Below, one piece after another: positions 50,103-60,630 of a stretch of DNA of 64,000 nucleotides. The stretch spans positions 5,518,001 to 5,582,000 of the forward strand of contig JYIP02000001.1 of assembly GCA_001051155.2 (NCBI GenBank), read 5' to 3'. The notes beneath the pieces are model-generated. The model did no database searches. It saw only the letters and a program-made list of their open reading frames with translations, and had not been told where the DNA came from. Source of the DNA: Chrysoporthe austroafricana. Taxonomy: Eukaryota > Ascomycota > Sordariomycetes > Diaporthales > Cryphonectriaceae. Both the position numbers and the translations under genes were made by a program. Position 1 is the first letter of the stretch. Each line of letters opens with the position of its first letter.

Positions 50103-50538
50103 TGTTATAAACGCTGCAGCAATCCTAGGATAAACTATAGGGTTAAGGGGTTTATGCTAGCAAGAGCGGTACTACGTATAGCCTTGAATATCGGAAACTT
50201 GTTTAACAAATGTTAGCAATGTTCATAAGCCTAAGGGGCTATTACCTGGAGGTATTGTAAGGGCTAAGTGATATTTAGATTTACGACTGAAAAGCTATAG
50301 CAATCTATCTAGTTAATATTCTATCTTTATATATCCAGCTCTTCATTTCTGGATCGATAGGCTCGTCTATCGAGTTTATCGATCTTTCTGGATCGATATC
50401 GATCCTATCGATCCAGGCTAACCCCAACCCCTGATTACGTAAACGTTTATAGTTTTCTTGAGTAGGGTTATTAATAGGGTATCTGACCAAGTTTTCTTTT
50501 CGTATTGCATACCCTGGTCCTTTTGCTGGGTTATAATA
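50103..50538 (-). repeat. Solo LTR of a family B relative (reverse)
   Basis: 436 bp, starting TGTTATAAACGCTGC and ending GGGTTATAATA, flanked by GCTAA on both sides. The bases between the termini match the B0 3' LTR (62188-62586) in reverse, so it belongs to the B0 subfamily. It lacks internal sequence, so it is the product of LTR-LTR recombination. It is rich in ATCGAT palindromes (50351-50414), has a CTAACCCCAACCCC telomere-like run at 50418-50431, and is much less RIP-mutated than the DNA around it. The minus-strand open stretch 50305-50490 is within it and is not a gene. Confidence 0.9.
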
Positions 50539-50543
50539 GCTAA
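50539..50543. repeat. Target-site duplication of the solo LTR, right (gctaa)
   Basis: Second copy of GCTAA; D protease resumes after it. Confidence 0.88.
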
Positions 50544-50879
50544 GCTGAATTCGATATTTAGTTCTAAAGCAATAAATATAGCTATTTAGTTATATTTTGT
50601 ATTTAAATGGGAATTTGAATATTAAATCGATTGGAAATAAATATTTTGTTAAAGCAAAAATATAATATTCCTTATAAATTGAATATTTTAAATTCAGAAT
50701 TATTTTTACAATTTGATTATTTTAATAATGCTATAATAAAAATAGAAATATTTGCTTAAATGCTAATATAATTCTAGCAAGCAAAAAATATAATTATAAT
50801 AATAATATTGCTTAAATTTTATAAGTTTATCCTTATTAATATTAAGCGAATTTCAAAAATATAACGTTTTTATATAAGT

Positions 50880-52632
50880 TATAATAAAAAAATAAATAAT
50901 TTGCTTAATAAGCTATTAAATTAAAGAAGTTCTAATAACGAATTAAGCAGTAATTTCTTTAAAGATTCAGAAAAACTAATTTCTAAAGATAATCGAACTA
51001 TTTTAGATAAATTATATAACTCTGTTAGCGAATTATAATAATTATTATTATAGTGCGTAATAATACCTTTTTTAACGAATTAAAACCGGGTTATAATTTT
51101 TAAGAAAGCTAAATTTAGAATAATTATTATTTATTAAATATATTTTCTAATAAATTGCAGAAATTATTGGAAAATAGCTGGAAGATTTCCGAAATAAGAA
51201 ACTATTTCGAAAATAATAATAAATTAGGAATTCGAAACGATAAAGCTATTAAAAAATCGGAAATTAATTTCAATATATATATTTGCAAATATTTACCGGA
51301 ATTTCTTTATAAAATTATAGAATTAATATAAATATATATTAGAATTTTCAAAAATATAAATTCTATTAATATATTAATCGATTAATAGATCAAAATTAAT
51401 TTAATCGAAAAATAATAAAATTAGAAAATAAAATAAAAGCTATATTATTTAAATAAAGAAAATTAAAAAGTAATTAATGGAATTTTGAATAAATTATAAA
51501 TATAATATTATTCGGTTTATTAATTTTTATAATTTAGAAGAATATAAATAGCTAAATATATATATATATATAATAATAGATTTATATATTTTGAATAAAA
51601 TTTTAATCTTTAATGCTTATTTTTTATTATTATAATAGGAAATTATTAAATAAGTAAAAAGAAAAATATATATTATAATAATAAATATATAGCAATTTTT
51701 CTATTAATTCTTAATATATTTAAATTATCAAAACCGATTTATTATTATTAATTATTATAATTAAAAAAAGATAAAAGTTTTATTTATAGAATTTCAAAAT
51801 TTATTATTTTATATTTAGTATTTTATAAATTAATTTTTATAATTATATTATAAGTTTATTTCCGCTTTTATAAATATTATCGTCATTTATTTAATTAAAG
51901 AATAGGATTGTTTATAATATTTATAAATTATTTTCTTATTATTTTTATGCAAAAATATTTTATTAGCAAAATTCAAGTTATTTCTCAACTATTTCTTAAT
52001 CTAAATTTTAAAATGCAAAATAAACAGATTCGCAATTTCTAATACAGAATATTGGATATAAGCTATTTGCAATTTAAAATTCTTTTAACGATTCTAATAA
52101 TTAAAAAGGTTTATTAGATTTATAGGATATTTATACTATTTAATTCTTAAATATAATTATCGAATTAATTCATTTTAAAAAAAGAAAATTAAAATATTAA
52201 GCAAAGCTTGCTAATCGAACTATTTACTTTTAAATATAGAATAGCAAAATTATATTGCGCGAGCTATTTTTAATTTAATATTAAATAAAATTAATAGCTT
52301 GTATAATTTTAAAAATGCTTTATTTTATTATATTTCGGATAAACTTTTCTTTATTTAGCTAAATATATTTAAATAGGATTTTCTAATATTATTTTCTAAT
52401 TAGCAAATAAATATATATAAAATAAAATATTGTTAATAGCAAGCATAACTATATAATTAATTTTTTATTTAAACAAAATAATTAATAAAGTAAAATTAAA
52501 AATAGCTTATTTAATATAATTAATATGAAAACTACAAATAATAATAAAAGCGGATTAAGCTAAATTAATTTATCTTCTTATTAATTACGTAATAATAGTT
52601 AATATTATTTATTTATTATTTATAAATATATA
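50880..52632 (+). pseudogene. pol: D RT and partial RNase H
   Basis: RT remnant with the catalytic block near 51860-51885, followed by RNase H, which stops at 52632 inside the domain. There the reading changes from family A to family B. The junction lies after the family A block homologous to A3 19965. Confidence 0.68.
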
Positions 52633-53302
52633 ATAACGAAAGTTTTAAATAGATAATAAATCAAATAGGTAGAATTCCTCTTATAATTTGATTTGAAAAT
52701 TATTTATTATAAAGGATCCGAAAATAGCAGGGCAAATGCATTCAGCAAGCGGTCGAACTATTAGGATACGGAACCCAAAAAGTTCCAAAATATCTTTCGA
52801 CAAGATAAGAACGGCAGTCTTATAAATAAAGCCAGAAAACTTAATACGATTATTAGGATTTCTAATAATAAGAAGAAACCAGAAAATATAATCCCAGAAG
52901 AATAAGACGAATATATCAAAAATATATATAGTATACCCGTATACGGCTATTAAGGAATTAGAGCTACGTATGAAAGAATTAAGAAATATTAGAACTTTCC
53001 AGAATTGAAAAGAAAGATTGAAATAATCTTACGAGAATACGATAGCTGCAAGAAAAACAAGATTGAATATTATAAGCCCTATAGACTGCTTTAACCGTTC
53101 CTTATTCCGGAAGCAGTTTGGCATTCCATTAGCTAGGATTTTATTATTAAGCTATTTCTTTTACGAAAACCTTTAATTAAAATGCAATACGATAGTATTT
53201 TAATAATAGTTTATAAACTAAATAAATACGCTTACTTCCTCTTATATAAGGAAAGCAATATAGCAGAAGATTTCGCATATATATTTTTCAGAATAGTTAT
53301 AA
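52633..53302 (+). pseudogene. pol: B0 RNase H end and integrase, left piece
   Basis: Family B sequence starting abruptly in RNase H, homologous to B1 57885. It holds the ENSRANAFSKR-type end of RNase H (near 52720), the integrase zinc-binding part with CKKNKIEYYK near 53050, and the first core acidic block (DFIIKLFLLRKP) near 53137. It is cut at 53302 by insertion of B1 and resumes at 60626. The 5' LTR, gag, protease and RT of B0 are missing. Confidence 0.75.
53298..53302. repeat. Target-site duplication of B1, left (tataa)
   Basis: TATAA here against TATAG at 60626-60630; the single difference is a G-to-A change of the RIP type. Confidence 0.75.
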
Positions 53303-53355
53303 TGTTATGAACTAACATGCAAACGAAGGAAACCCCAAACAGAACCCAGGCCAGA

Positions 53356-53442
53356 TTTACCCCTCCGTATGGGGCGTTTCTAATGCATTGGATCCCAATC
53401 CCAATAATCCCGAATCGGATCGAATGGCCCTGAGCCATTCGT
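53356..53442 (+). other. Variable hairpin segment of the B1 5' LTR
   Basis: This 87-nt block has no sequence match to the corresponding block of the 3' LTR (60266-60353). It contains a chain of inverted repeats: CCCC/GGGG, ATTGG-atc-CCAAT (53387-53399), and CGAATGGC-cctga-GCCATTCG (53421-53441) whose stem extends by GGA/TCC with one bulge. Confidence 0.6.
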
Positions 53443-53490
53443 CCAGCGAATTCCAATAAGCAACTATAAGCCAGGGACTAAAGGACTAGA

Positions 53491-53499
53491 TATATAAGG
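53491..53499 (+). promoter_or_regulatory. TATA box of the B1 5' LTR
   Basis: TATATAAGG, followed by the stem GGCTGG-CCAGCC. The same box is at 60401-60409, and TATATAAAG or TATATAAGG occurs at the equivalent place in the other B-type LTRs. It fits a core promoter at the U3/R boundary. Confidence 0.55.
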
Positions 53500-53779
53500 C
53501 TGGGAGAATTACCAGCCGGATAGATAAATAGTTCTTCAGTTATCAACCTAAGTATCAATTGGACCCTACTATTGATAGCCGTATTGGCTTATGAACATTG
53601 CGATATATAAATGAACCCGTCCTGAAGCTCAAGACCCGTACTTAATACCGCTCTTATTAGCATAAACCCCTTGACTTTATAGTACGTCTTAGGATCTACT
53701 GCAGCGTTTATAACATTTTGACGACTCTTGTTCGAGATCGGTCCAGTATATATTCCTTGAGCAATACCCAGGATACGAT

Positions 53780-55800
53780 AGCGCCCCAGACCCCGTCTTT
53801 ATCCAGCAACCAGGCCTTTCAGGAAGAGGCACTAACCGTCCTTACTAACGAGCAATTCCAGCAACAGAATATGGCTCTGTACTAATAATTTGAGGAAATC
53901 AAAAATGAGGTTATCCGCCTTAACGCTTTCCAATAGGCAAAAGCTTTCAAGCTCGATAAACCCGGCCCTTATAAAAGCACTCGAGGAAACCTTCAGGCTT
54001 TCTTGATATAACTCAAGGCTTATTTCAAGCATTACGGACCCTAGTTCAGGACTACTTACGATAAGATCGATTTTGCAAGAAGTCGCCTTGAAAGAACGGC
54101 TTTCCAGTAATGGAAGCTAACCTTCCGCGATTATTTGGATAACAGTAAAGAACTTCGCTCGGAAGATACCAAACGCATTTTCTAATGCTATGCTAATTTC
54201 GAATCGGCCCTTGTTAAAACCTTTGGAGATCCGGATAAACGATATATTATAGTACGGCAATTAGAAGCATTTCGACAAACCGGTTCGGTTTCGGACTATA
54301 CAGCCAGGTTCCAGCAGATCGTAATTCATTTAGATTACGAGGACAAACTTCTTATGGATGCTTATTATACAGGATTTAAGGAAGAAATTAAAGATAAACT
54401 CTATAAGGAAGACCGACCTGAAAAATTTAGCGAATTTATTAATAAAGCAGTCCGAATCGATAATAGACTGTATAAATAACAATAATAACGGCAGAAGAAT
54501 TACGGTATTACCTTGCAATATCAGCCAAATACTAGGAAGCGCAGGTTCCAATATAAAGGCAAGAATAGTACGGCCTATTCGGGCATTATATATACTAGGC
54601 CTATAGAACTAGATATTTTTGTACGTAAGTAACGAAAAGGGGTTATTTGTTATAATTGCGGTAAGAAAGGTTATATCGCTCGCAATTGCTGATAGGAACG
54701 AAAAAAGCGAGAATAGAAGTTAGTCCTAGAGAAATAGCTTAATATTGCTTAGCGGCAAAAACCTAATTAGCTGAACAAAAATATCTTACTGAAGCAAGTA
54801 GCGAACCCTAATTATAGCAATCTTAGCTGAATAGCCTGCTATTATAATTATTGCGTATTGCATTTCTCAGAAAAGGAAAGTTTAGGATAGTTCCTATGCA
54901 AGCCTTAGGGAAAACGATAACTTGCTATGGGCAAGAAGGGCCTACTTTACGATACTATTATCCAGGATAGCGATTCCGATTGCTCTAGCGAAAAGCTTTC
55001 GCAAAGCGAAAAAGATTTAGGGAAATACCCTTTGAACTACTATCTGGAATAATAATAGAGCAATATAATAGAAGAAGAAATCGGTATTATGCAATCAGGA
55101 TTACTGATATCTAGCAATACTATCGAAGAATCAGTATACCCCGATAAGCAGCCGGATAACTTACCAATTCCAGTTCCCGATAAAGAATTATTAGAAGAAA
55201 TAGCTTATTACTAGCAAAAGAATTGCCAAAATTATAGCAAATGGATATCCAAATATACGGAAGTTAAGCATATCATTTATAGGCTTACGATAAAGGAATT
55301 CTTTTAAGGCATATTATTTCAGAATAGCGGATGCTTACCCCAAAAAGACGGAAGGATTAGTTACTTATACTTTTATTATTATGAATTTGCCTGGATTAAT
55401 TATATTTATTATAACTGCCAGATATATTTTAGCAAGAAAGTCAAATACGATTAGTTCCTATTCAAGGAATAGGACCAATTGATTTATTCCGTTACGGAAG
55501 AGAAAGGAAAATACAGAAAGGTCTTGCATATCGAAGACAATAATGCATATATTGGGCTACCGAATAACTGCTTTCGAGCATGCATCGATAGAAAGACTAT
55601 ATAAGGATAATGCTATGTAATAGCATGCTCTATATATATATAGGATAAGGCTAAAAACTGGCATAAGCTGCAGAAAATCGAGAAGAATCGGCAGCGAAGC
55701 TATGCCCAAGCAAGGAAGCTAGCATAACAAGTAGCAAGAAACGCCCGAAATACCCCAAAAAGGAAGGATTGCTTATAATGGGATAATAGCCGATCAGGAC
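53780..55800 (+). pseudogene. B1 gag
   Basis: One frame covers a Gln-rich N-terminus, the Gypsy capsid domain (FKHYGP block near 54025, DYLDN near 54136, and YTARFQQIVIHLDYEDK near 54298-54345), a basic linker and a CCHC knuckle at 54648-54689 read CYNCGKKGYIARNC, whose His is Tyr through RIP. A long acidic C-terminal region follows to about 55780. Stops are few and of CAG/CAA/TGG origin. The frame differs from pol, consistent with a shift of minus one around 55800. Start codon not determined. Confidence 0.8.
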
Positions 55801-55801
55801 T

Positions 55802-58800
55802 AGGAAGTCCTTATATGCTATTACTAGAAGGAACGAGGAATATATTATTCTGGATATATACATTAAAGGATAATGATATAGCGCATTACTGGATAGTAGC
55901 GTATAAGGAAATTTCATTTCGCCAGAAGTTGTTAATAGGGAACGAATTCCCTGGATGCAAAAGAAGGATCCTTACAGACTTAATACTATAGAAGGAAAAT
56001 CGGTTACGTATAACCTAAGAATAATCGATATGGAAACTGATTATTTACTTATCTTGATCCAAGGCCTTATAACGAACGTTATTTTTGATATTATAGATAC
56101 GGCATAATATAAATTGATCTTAGGAATATTTTGGCTTAAAAAATACAATCCTCGAATCGATTGGACTACTGGCCAGATTTTATAGGAATAAGCCGTACTT
56201 ACTGAAAAGGTTGCAATTATTAGTAAAGGAAAAGACTTAGTTACTGAAAACAATACAAGCGAAATGCGCTCAAATAGGCTTATAAGTACCCTTAAGGCAG
56301 GAAGGCAAGCTACGATACAGGGAAAAGTTACGGATACCTTGAACTTCCAGACGAAAGTTAAGGACGGACCAAGACTATAAGTAATTATCGACCAATAAAG
56401 GTTTGGTTAAGTACGGAATAATACGAGAGAATATGGATTATAGAACTATAAAGAAATACAGCTCTTATAGCATAAATATGCCAGAAGGCAATTCGGCTCG
56501 GTACCCGATAAATACCCGAAACTACCAGAAACGAAAAAACTTTAAAGATAAAAAGCTAACGAAGCAAAGTACGTACAGCAATACCTTATATTCTTACAGA
56601 TTGCAGAAGACGAAAAAGGCCTATTACTAGACCTCAAAAATGTATTACGGGAATATTACGAATTCAAGAAGCTATAGCAAAGAAGATTCGATAATAGCTT
56701 ACCCGAATATAGCTCTTTCGACTATAAAATCCCATTGAAAGAAGGGATAAAGCCGCAAAACTATCCTATTTATAAGCTTGATCAGGCAAAACTTAAAGCA
56801 TTCAAAAAGTATATTGACGAAAACCTCAAGAGAGGCTATATACGGAAATTACAATTACTAGCAGGATACTCAATCCTATTCGTTCCAAAGAAAAACGGCA
56901 AATTACGACTTTGTATGGACTATCGGCAATTTAACGATATCACGATCAAAAACTGCTATCCTCTACCATTAATAGGAGAAATACGAGATCGTTTGACAGG
57001 AACAAAATAGTTTATTATACTAGATCTCAAAGAAAGGTATTACTATATCCGGATTAAAGAAGACAATATTTGGAAAACAGCATTCAGGACTCGTTATGGA
57101 CATTTCGAATATGTAATCTTGCCTTTTGGATTAACCAATGCATTCGCATCTTTCCAAGAAATGATTAACGATATCTTCCGCGAATACCTGGATATTATCG
57201 TTATCGTTTACTTTGATAATATCCTTATTTATTCCAAAGATTTCGCGTTATATAAATAGTATATATAACAAGTATTTCAAACGCTATAGGATAACAAGTT
57301 TCTTATAAAACTAAGCAAATGCTAGTTTTATTAGCAGAAAGTCGATTACTTAAGTTATACTATCGAACTAGGACAAATTAGTATACAAAAAGATAAGGTT
57401 CGAGCAGTAGAAGAATGGCTTATATTAGGAAAAACTAAAGAAGTTAGAGCATTCCTCGGCTATGCCAATTTCTATTGGCAATTCATTTGGGATTATAGCA
57501 AGATCGTACGCTTACTTACAGACCTTACGAAAAAAGACTGCAAATTCGAATGGATTAGGAAAGCATAAGAAGCATTCGATAAAATTAAAAAACGAGTTAT
57601 ATTAGAACCTATACTTTGCGAAACAGACCCAAACAAACTATTTAAAGTTGAAACCGATATATCAAATTACGCACTTAGCGAATAATTAAGCTAGCGAGAT
57701 AACCAAGGATGCCTTAGGATCGTAAGCAATTTCTCAAAAAAACTGAACGGCCTAGAACTTAATTACAATATTCCGGATAAAAAACTAATGGCAATTGTTA
57801 AAGCATTTGAGGAATAGCAATACTATCTAATCGGAACAAAATACTAGATAATAATATACTCAGATTACAAAAACCTGATAACATTCATAATAATAAAAAT
57901 CTTGAATAAACGATAAGTCAAATAAGCAGAATTCCTCTTATAGTTTAACTTAAAAATCGTATATTGCAAGGGATTAGAAAACGGCAGAGCGGACGCTTTC
58001 AGCAAACGATCAGATTACCAGGATACGGAATCCAAAGAATTACAGAATATCTTCAGGCAGGATAAAGATAGCAGCCTGGTAAACGAAATAAAAGAATTCA
58101 ATACGATTATCAGAATCGAGAATCGGGAAAGAAATCCTGAAAATATAACCCCCGAAAAACAAGACGAATATATCAGGACTATGCATAATGCACTAGCATA
58201 TAATTACTAAGGAATTAGAGCTATTTACGAAAGAATCAAGAGATACTGGAACCCGCTAGGATTCAGACAAAGAATCGAAAGAATCTTACGAGAATGCGAT
58301 AACTGCAGGAAGAACAAAATTGAATACTATAAGCCCTATAGCTTGTTCCAATTATTCCCGATTCCGGAAGCAGTTTGGCAATCCATTAGCTGGGATTTCA
58401 TTACAAAATTACCCCTTTTACGAGAACCCTTAACTAGAATACAGTATAATAGCATTCTAATAATAGTTTGCAAATTAAGCAAGTATGCTTATTTCCTACT
58501 ATACAAAGAAAGCAGTATAACGGAAGAACTCGCATATACGTTTTTCCGAACGGTTATAGCCAATTACGGCATATCCAAGGAAATTATTTCCGATAGAAAT
58601 AGAAAGTTCGTATTAAACTTCTGGACCTTACTTACGAAGCTATTCGGAATATAACAGAAAATATCTATAGCATTCCACTTATAGACGGACGGACAAACGG
58701 AAAGAACTAACCAGATTGTCAAGCAATATTTACGATATTATATAAACTACGAATAGGATAACTGGGTCGATTTCTTACCTCTAGCATAATTTGCATATAA

Positions 58801-59431
58801 TAATACAAATACAAGTATAACGAAAAAGTTACCATTCTACGCACTCTATAGCTATAATCCGATAGCCTATTACGACAAGATACCAGAAGCAAATGCAGAA
58901 GCTGCAAACAGACGAATCAGAAAAATCAAGAAAATTCAAAAAGAATTCCAAAAAGAACTAAAATTCGTACAAGAAAGAATAACGAGATACGCCAATTCCA
59001 AAAGGATTAAAAGACCAATCTTATAAGAAAGAAATAAAATCTATTTTATTCGATAAAAAGATTATATTAAAATAACAAGACCCTCTTACTTACTAGATTA
59101 TAAGAAATTAGGATTATTCAGGATCTTAAGGAAAATCTCAGATATCAATTTTGAACTTGCATTACCTTATAGAATAAGAATCTATCCGGTATTCCATATC
59201 TCGCTCCTCGAACTAATACCAAAATCAACCAAAACAGATAAAAGTATCCAGGTCGAAAGTAATAAGCCAGAATACGAAATCGAACGAATCTTCAAATACC
59301 GCAAACCAGACTACGACCCCGAATATCTCGTTAAATGGAAAGGCTACCCGGCAAGTAAGAATTCATAAGAACCCAAATCCAACCTACAGAATACACCCTG
59401 AATATTAGCGGACTACCTAGGCAAATAATAA
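55802..59431 (+). pseudogene. pol: B1 protease-RT-RNase H-integrase-chromodomain
   Basis: A single frame throughout. Protease: EEYIILDIYIKG, then active site LLDSS (LLDSG) at 55886-55900. RT: LCMDYRQFNDITIKN (near 56920), LPFGLTNA, and catalytic [10 protein letters not shown] at 57209 (FDD to FDN). RNase H ends with NGRADAFSKRSDY near 57985-58020. Integrase: zinc part with CDNCRKNK near 58310, core Asp 58394 (SWDF), Asp 58592 (SDRNRKF) and Glu 58700 (QTDGQTER), so the triad is complete. Chromodomain: EYEIERIFKYR, then EYLVKWKGYP near 59270-59350. About a dozen RIP stops. Confidence 0.9.
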
Positions 59432-59474
59432 CGAAAAGGAATGAGCTTATAAAGGCTTCACTTACCCGAATTAC

Positions 59475-60016
59475 CTAAAAAAACTGCCCGGATTCAGGAC
59501 AGGAACCAGCCTTACCCAAAAAACCAGACCAGTCTATTACAGAATTACCGACATTTACAGAATTCCAATCAAAACCACTAAAAGAAAGATCGGCAATAGC
59601 AGTTACGAATTCCTTAGAAACTACCGCCTGCACCTCGACGGCTATACAGCTACGCTCTTCCTCTTCCAGACCTTGGTTTACCAACTTTATCCCTTTCTCT
59701 TGAAAGAAGCGGCATTATTTCTTTAGCCGCGCAAGACAAGCCAAGGATTCGGTTATGCGAAACTGGAACTCTAGAAGCCGCCCCTCTTCCTTAACCTTAC
59801 GACTATCGATCCGGGACAATTTATCGGTAACTCGTAATACTATAGCAGAATTAGGAAAGAGAATAAGGAAAACAAGTCAGAAAGAAACTTACAAAACGAT
59901 AACGGAACCTATCCGGCATTGCAAGAACGCCCCCTTTTCGTACAATTGGAATAACTCTTAACCCCGTCTACCATACGATACGACAAGCCCTTTTCAAAAT
60001 AAAAAGAACAAGGCAT
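59475..60016 (-). pseudogene. Antisense Zn2Cys6-like coiled-coil ORF of B1
   Basis: Minus-strand ORF starting at ATG 60016, read MPCSFYFEKGLSYRMVDG and onward. If the Tyr residues are restored to Cys in mind, the spacing is C-x2-C-x6-C-x8-C-x2-C-x6-C, that of the fungal Zn2Cys6 cluster; Cys 3, 25 and 32 are still present. A frameshift then leads into a coiled coil (LSRIDSRKVKEEG, LEEEERS) and the open piece 59684-59475 rich in Ser/Asp/Val. It starts about 200 bp inside the 3' LTR and runs toward the pol end without overlapping pol. Homologous in layout to the antisense ORFs of B0 and B2. Confidence 0.68.
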
Positions 60017-60200
60017 AACTTCGTACCCCCGGGACTCGATAAATGAAAATCGCTCAAGACGGGCAAGGCTTTTGGAAGAAAGAGTAAATACAGGATTACA
60101 AGACTTGATAATTCTGTAAGATATCTTAATTAGGAAGGCGTAAAGAAAAGACTACCGTACAAGGGCATTTACGGAATAGTATTAGGGATAATACCCGATA

Positions 60201-60212
60201 GAAAAGGGATGA
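60201..60212 (+). other. Polypurine tract of B1
   Basis: GAAAAGGGATGA lies immediately before the 3' LTR, the expected plus-strand primer site. Confidence 0.75.
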
Positions 60213-60265
60213 TATTATGAACTAACGTGCAAACGAAAGAAATCCCAAACAGAACCCAGGCCAGA

Positions 60266-60353
60266 CAATGGGAAGGCATACCCTGCAAAGATTACGTAAC
60301 CTAGGGTTAGGGTTATTAAGGCTCAGCCTAGCTTACCGGAACTCGGTAAGCAG
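60266..60353 (+). other. Variable hairpin segment of the B1 3' LTR
   Basis: 88 nt unrelated in sequence to 53356-53442 but again a chain of inverted repeats: GGG/CCC, AACC-TAG-GGTT, AGGCT-c-AGCCT (60319-60329) and GCTTACCG-gaact-CGGTAAGC (60331-60351). It contains a telomere-like TAGGGTTAGGGTTA preceded by TTACGTAA-like sequence, which is also in the B0 3' LTR and the solo LTR. Confidence 0.6.
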
Positions 60354-60400
60354 CAGCGAATTCCAGTAAGCAACTATAAGCCAAGGATTAAGGGACTAGA

Positions 60401-60409
60401 TATATAAGG
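60401..60409 (+). promoter_or_regulatory. TATA box of the B1 3' LTR
   Basis: TATATAAGG at the same LTR position as 53491-53499. Confidence 0.45.
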
Positions 60410-60625
60410 CTAGGAAAATTACCAGCCGGATAGATAGATAGTTTTTCAGTTATCAACCTAAGTATTAATTGGACCCTACTATTGATAGCCGCATTGGCTT
60501 ATGAATATTGCGATATATAAATGAACCCGTCCTGAAGCTCAAGACCCGTACTTGGTACCGCTCTTATTAGCATAAACCCTTTGACTCTATAGTACGTCTT
60601 AGGATTTACTGCAGCGTTCATAACA

Positions 60626-60630
60626 TATAG
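60626..60630. repeat. Target-site duplication of B1, right (tatag)
   Basis: TATAG, the likely unmutated form of the left TATAA; B0 integrase continues after it. Confidence 0.75.

Larger units (their letters stand above)
49450..50800 (+). pseudogene. D protease region, split by a solo LTR
   Basis: Homologous to A3 17159-18110. The active-site block near 49970-49995 reads Y-I-D-I-S-I, as in A0. The solo LTR at 50103-50538 interrupts the domain about 110 bp after the active site; sequence continues at 50544 without loss. Confidence 0.6.
46969..52632 (+). mobile_element. Family A body fragment D, no LTRs
   Basis: Plus-oriented family A sequence from the end of the leader array to mid RNase H, with neither LTR. 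The left end abuts B2 and the right end abuts B0 pol, so both ends are rearrangement junctions and not integration ends. It is interrupted by a solo B-type LTR (50103-50538). It is the most heavily RIP-mutated family A copy here. Confidence 0.82.
53303..53715 (+). repeat. B1 5' LTR
   Basis: 413 bp with perfect ends TGTTATGAAC and GTTTATAACA (GTTCATAACA in the 3' LTR), giving a 10-bp terminal inverted repeat. Identical in layout to 60213-60625 except for the segment 53356-53442, which is not homologous. Confidence 0.95.
53303..60625 (+). mobile_element. Family B element B1, complete
   Basis: Full-length Gypsy chromovirus of 7,323 bp with 413-bp LTRs, gag with knuckle, protease, RT, RNase H, integrase, chromodomain, antisense ORF and a clear polypurine tract. 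It is nested in the integrase of B0. RIP is mildest here: pol has long open stretches (56735-57010, 58343-58654) and the integrase triad is intact. Inactivated by scattered stops, protease DSG to DSS, RT FDD to FDN and a knuckle His to Tyr. Confidence 0.95.
60213..60625 (+). repeat. B1 3' LTR
   Basis: 413 bp, starting TATTATGAAC (RIP form of TGTTATGAAC) and ending GTTCATAACA. Near-identical to the 5' LTR outside the 60266-60353 block. Confidence 0.95.

Noticed and set aside
46969..52632. D as a regular element insertion
   Set aside because: It has no LTR or target duplication at either end; both ends are mid-element junctions.
54330..54606. Overlapping open stretches on both strands in B1 gag (54358-54606 plus, 54330-54551 minus)
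   Set aside because: The capsid and knuckle are read in another plus frame that runs through this interval; these are shadows.
60302..60315. Internal telomere repeat tract
   Set aside because: Only two to three repeat units, placed at a fixed position inside LTRs, so it is an LTR motif and not a telomere relic.
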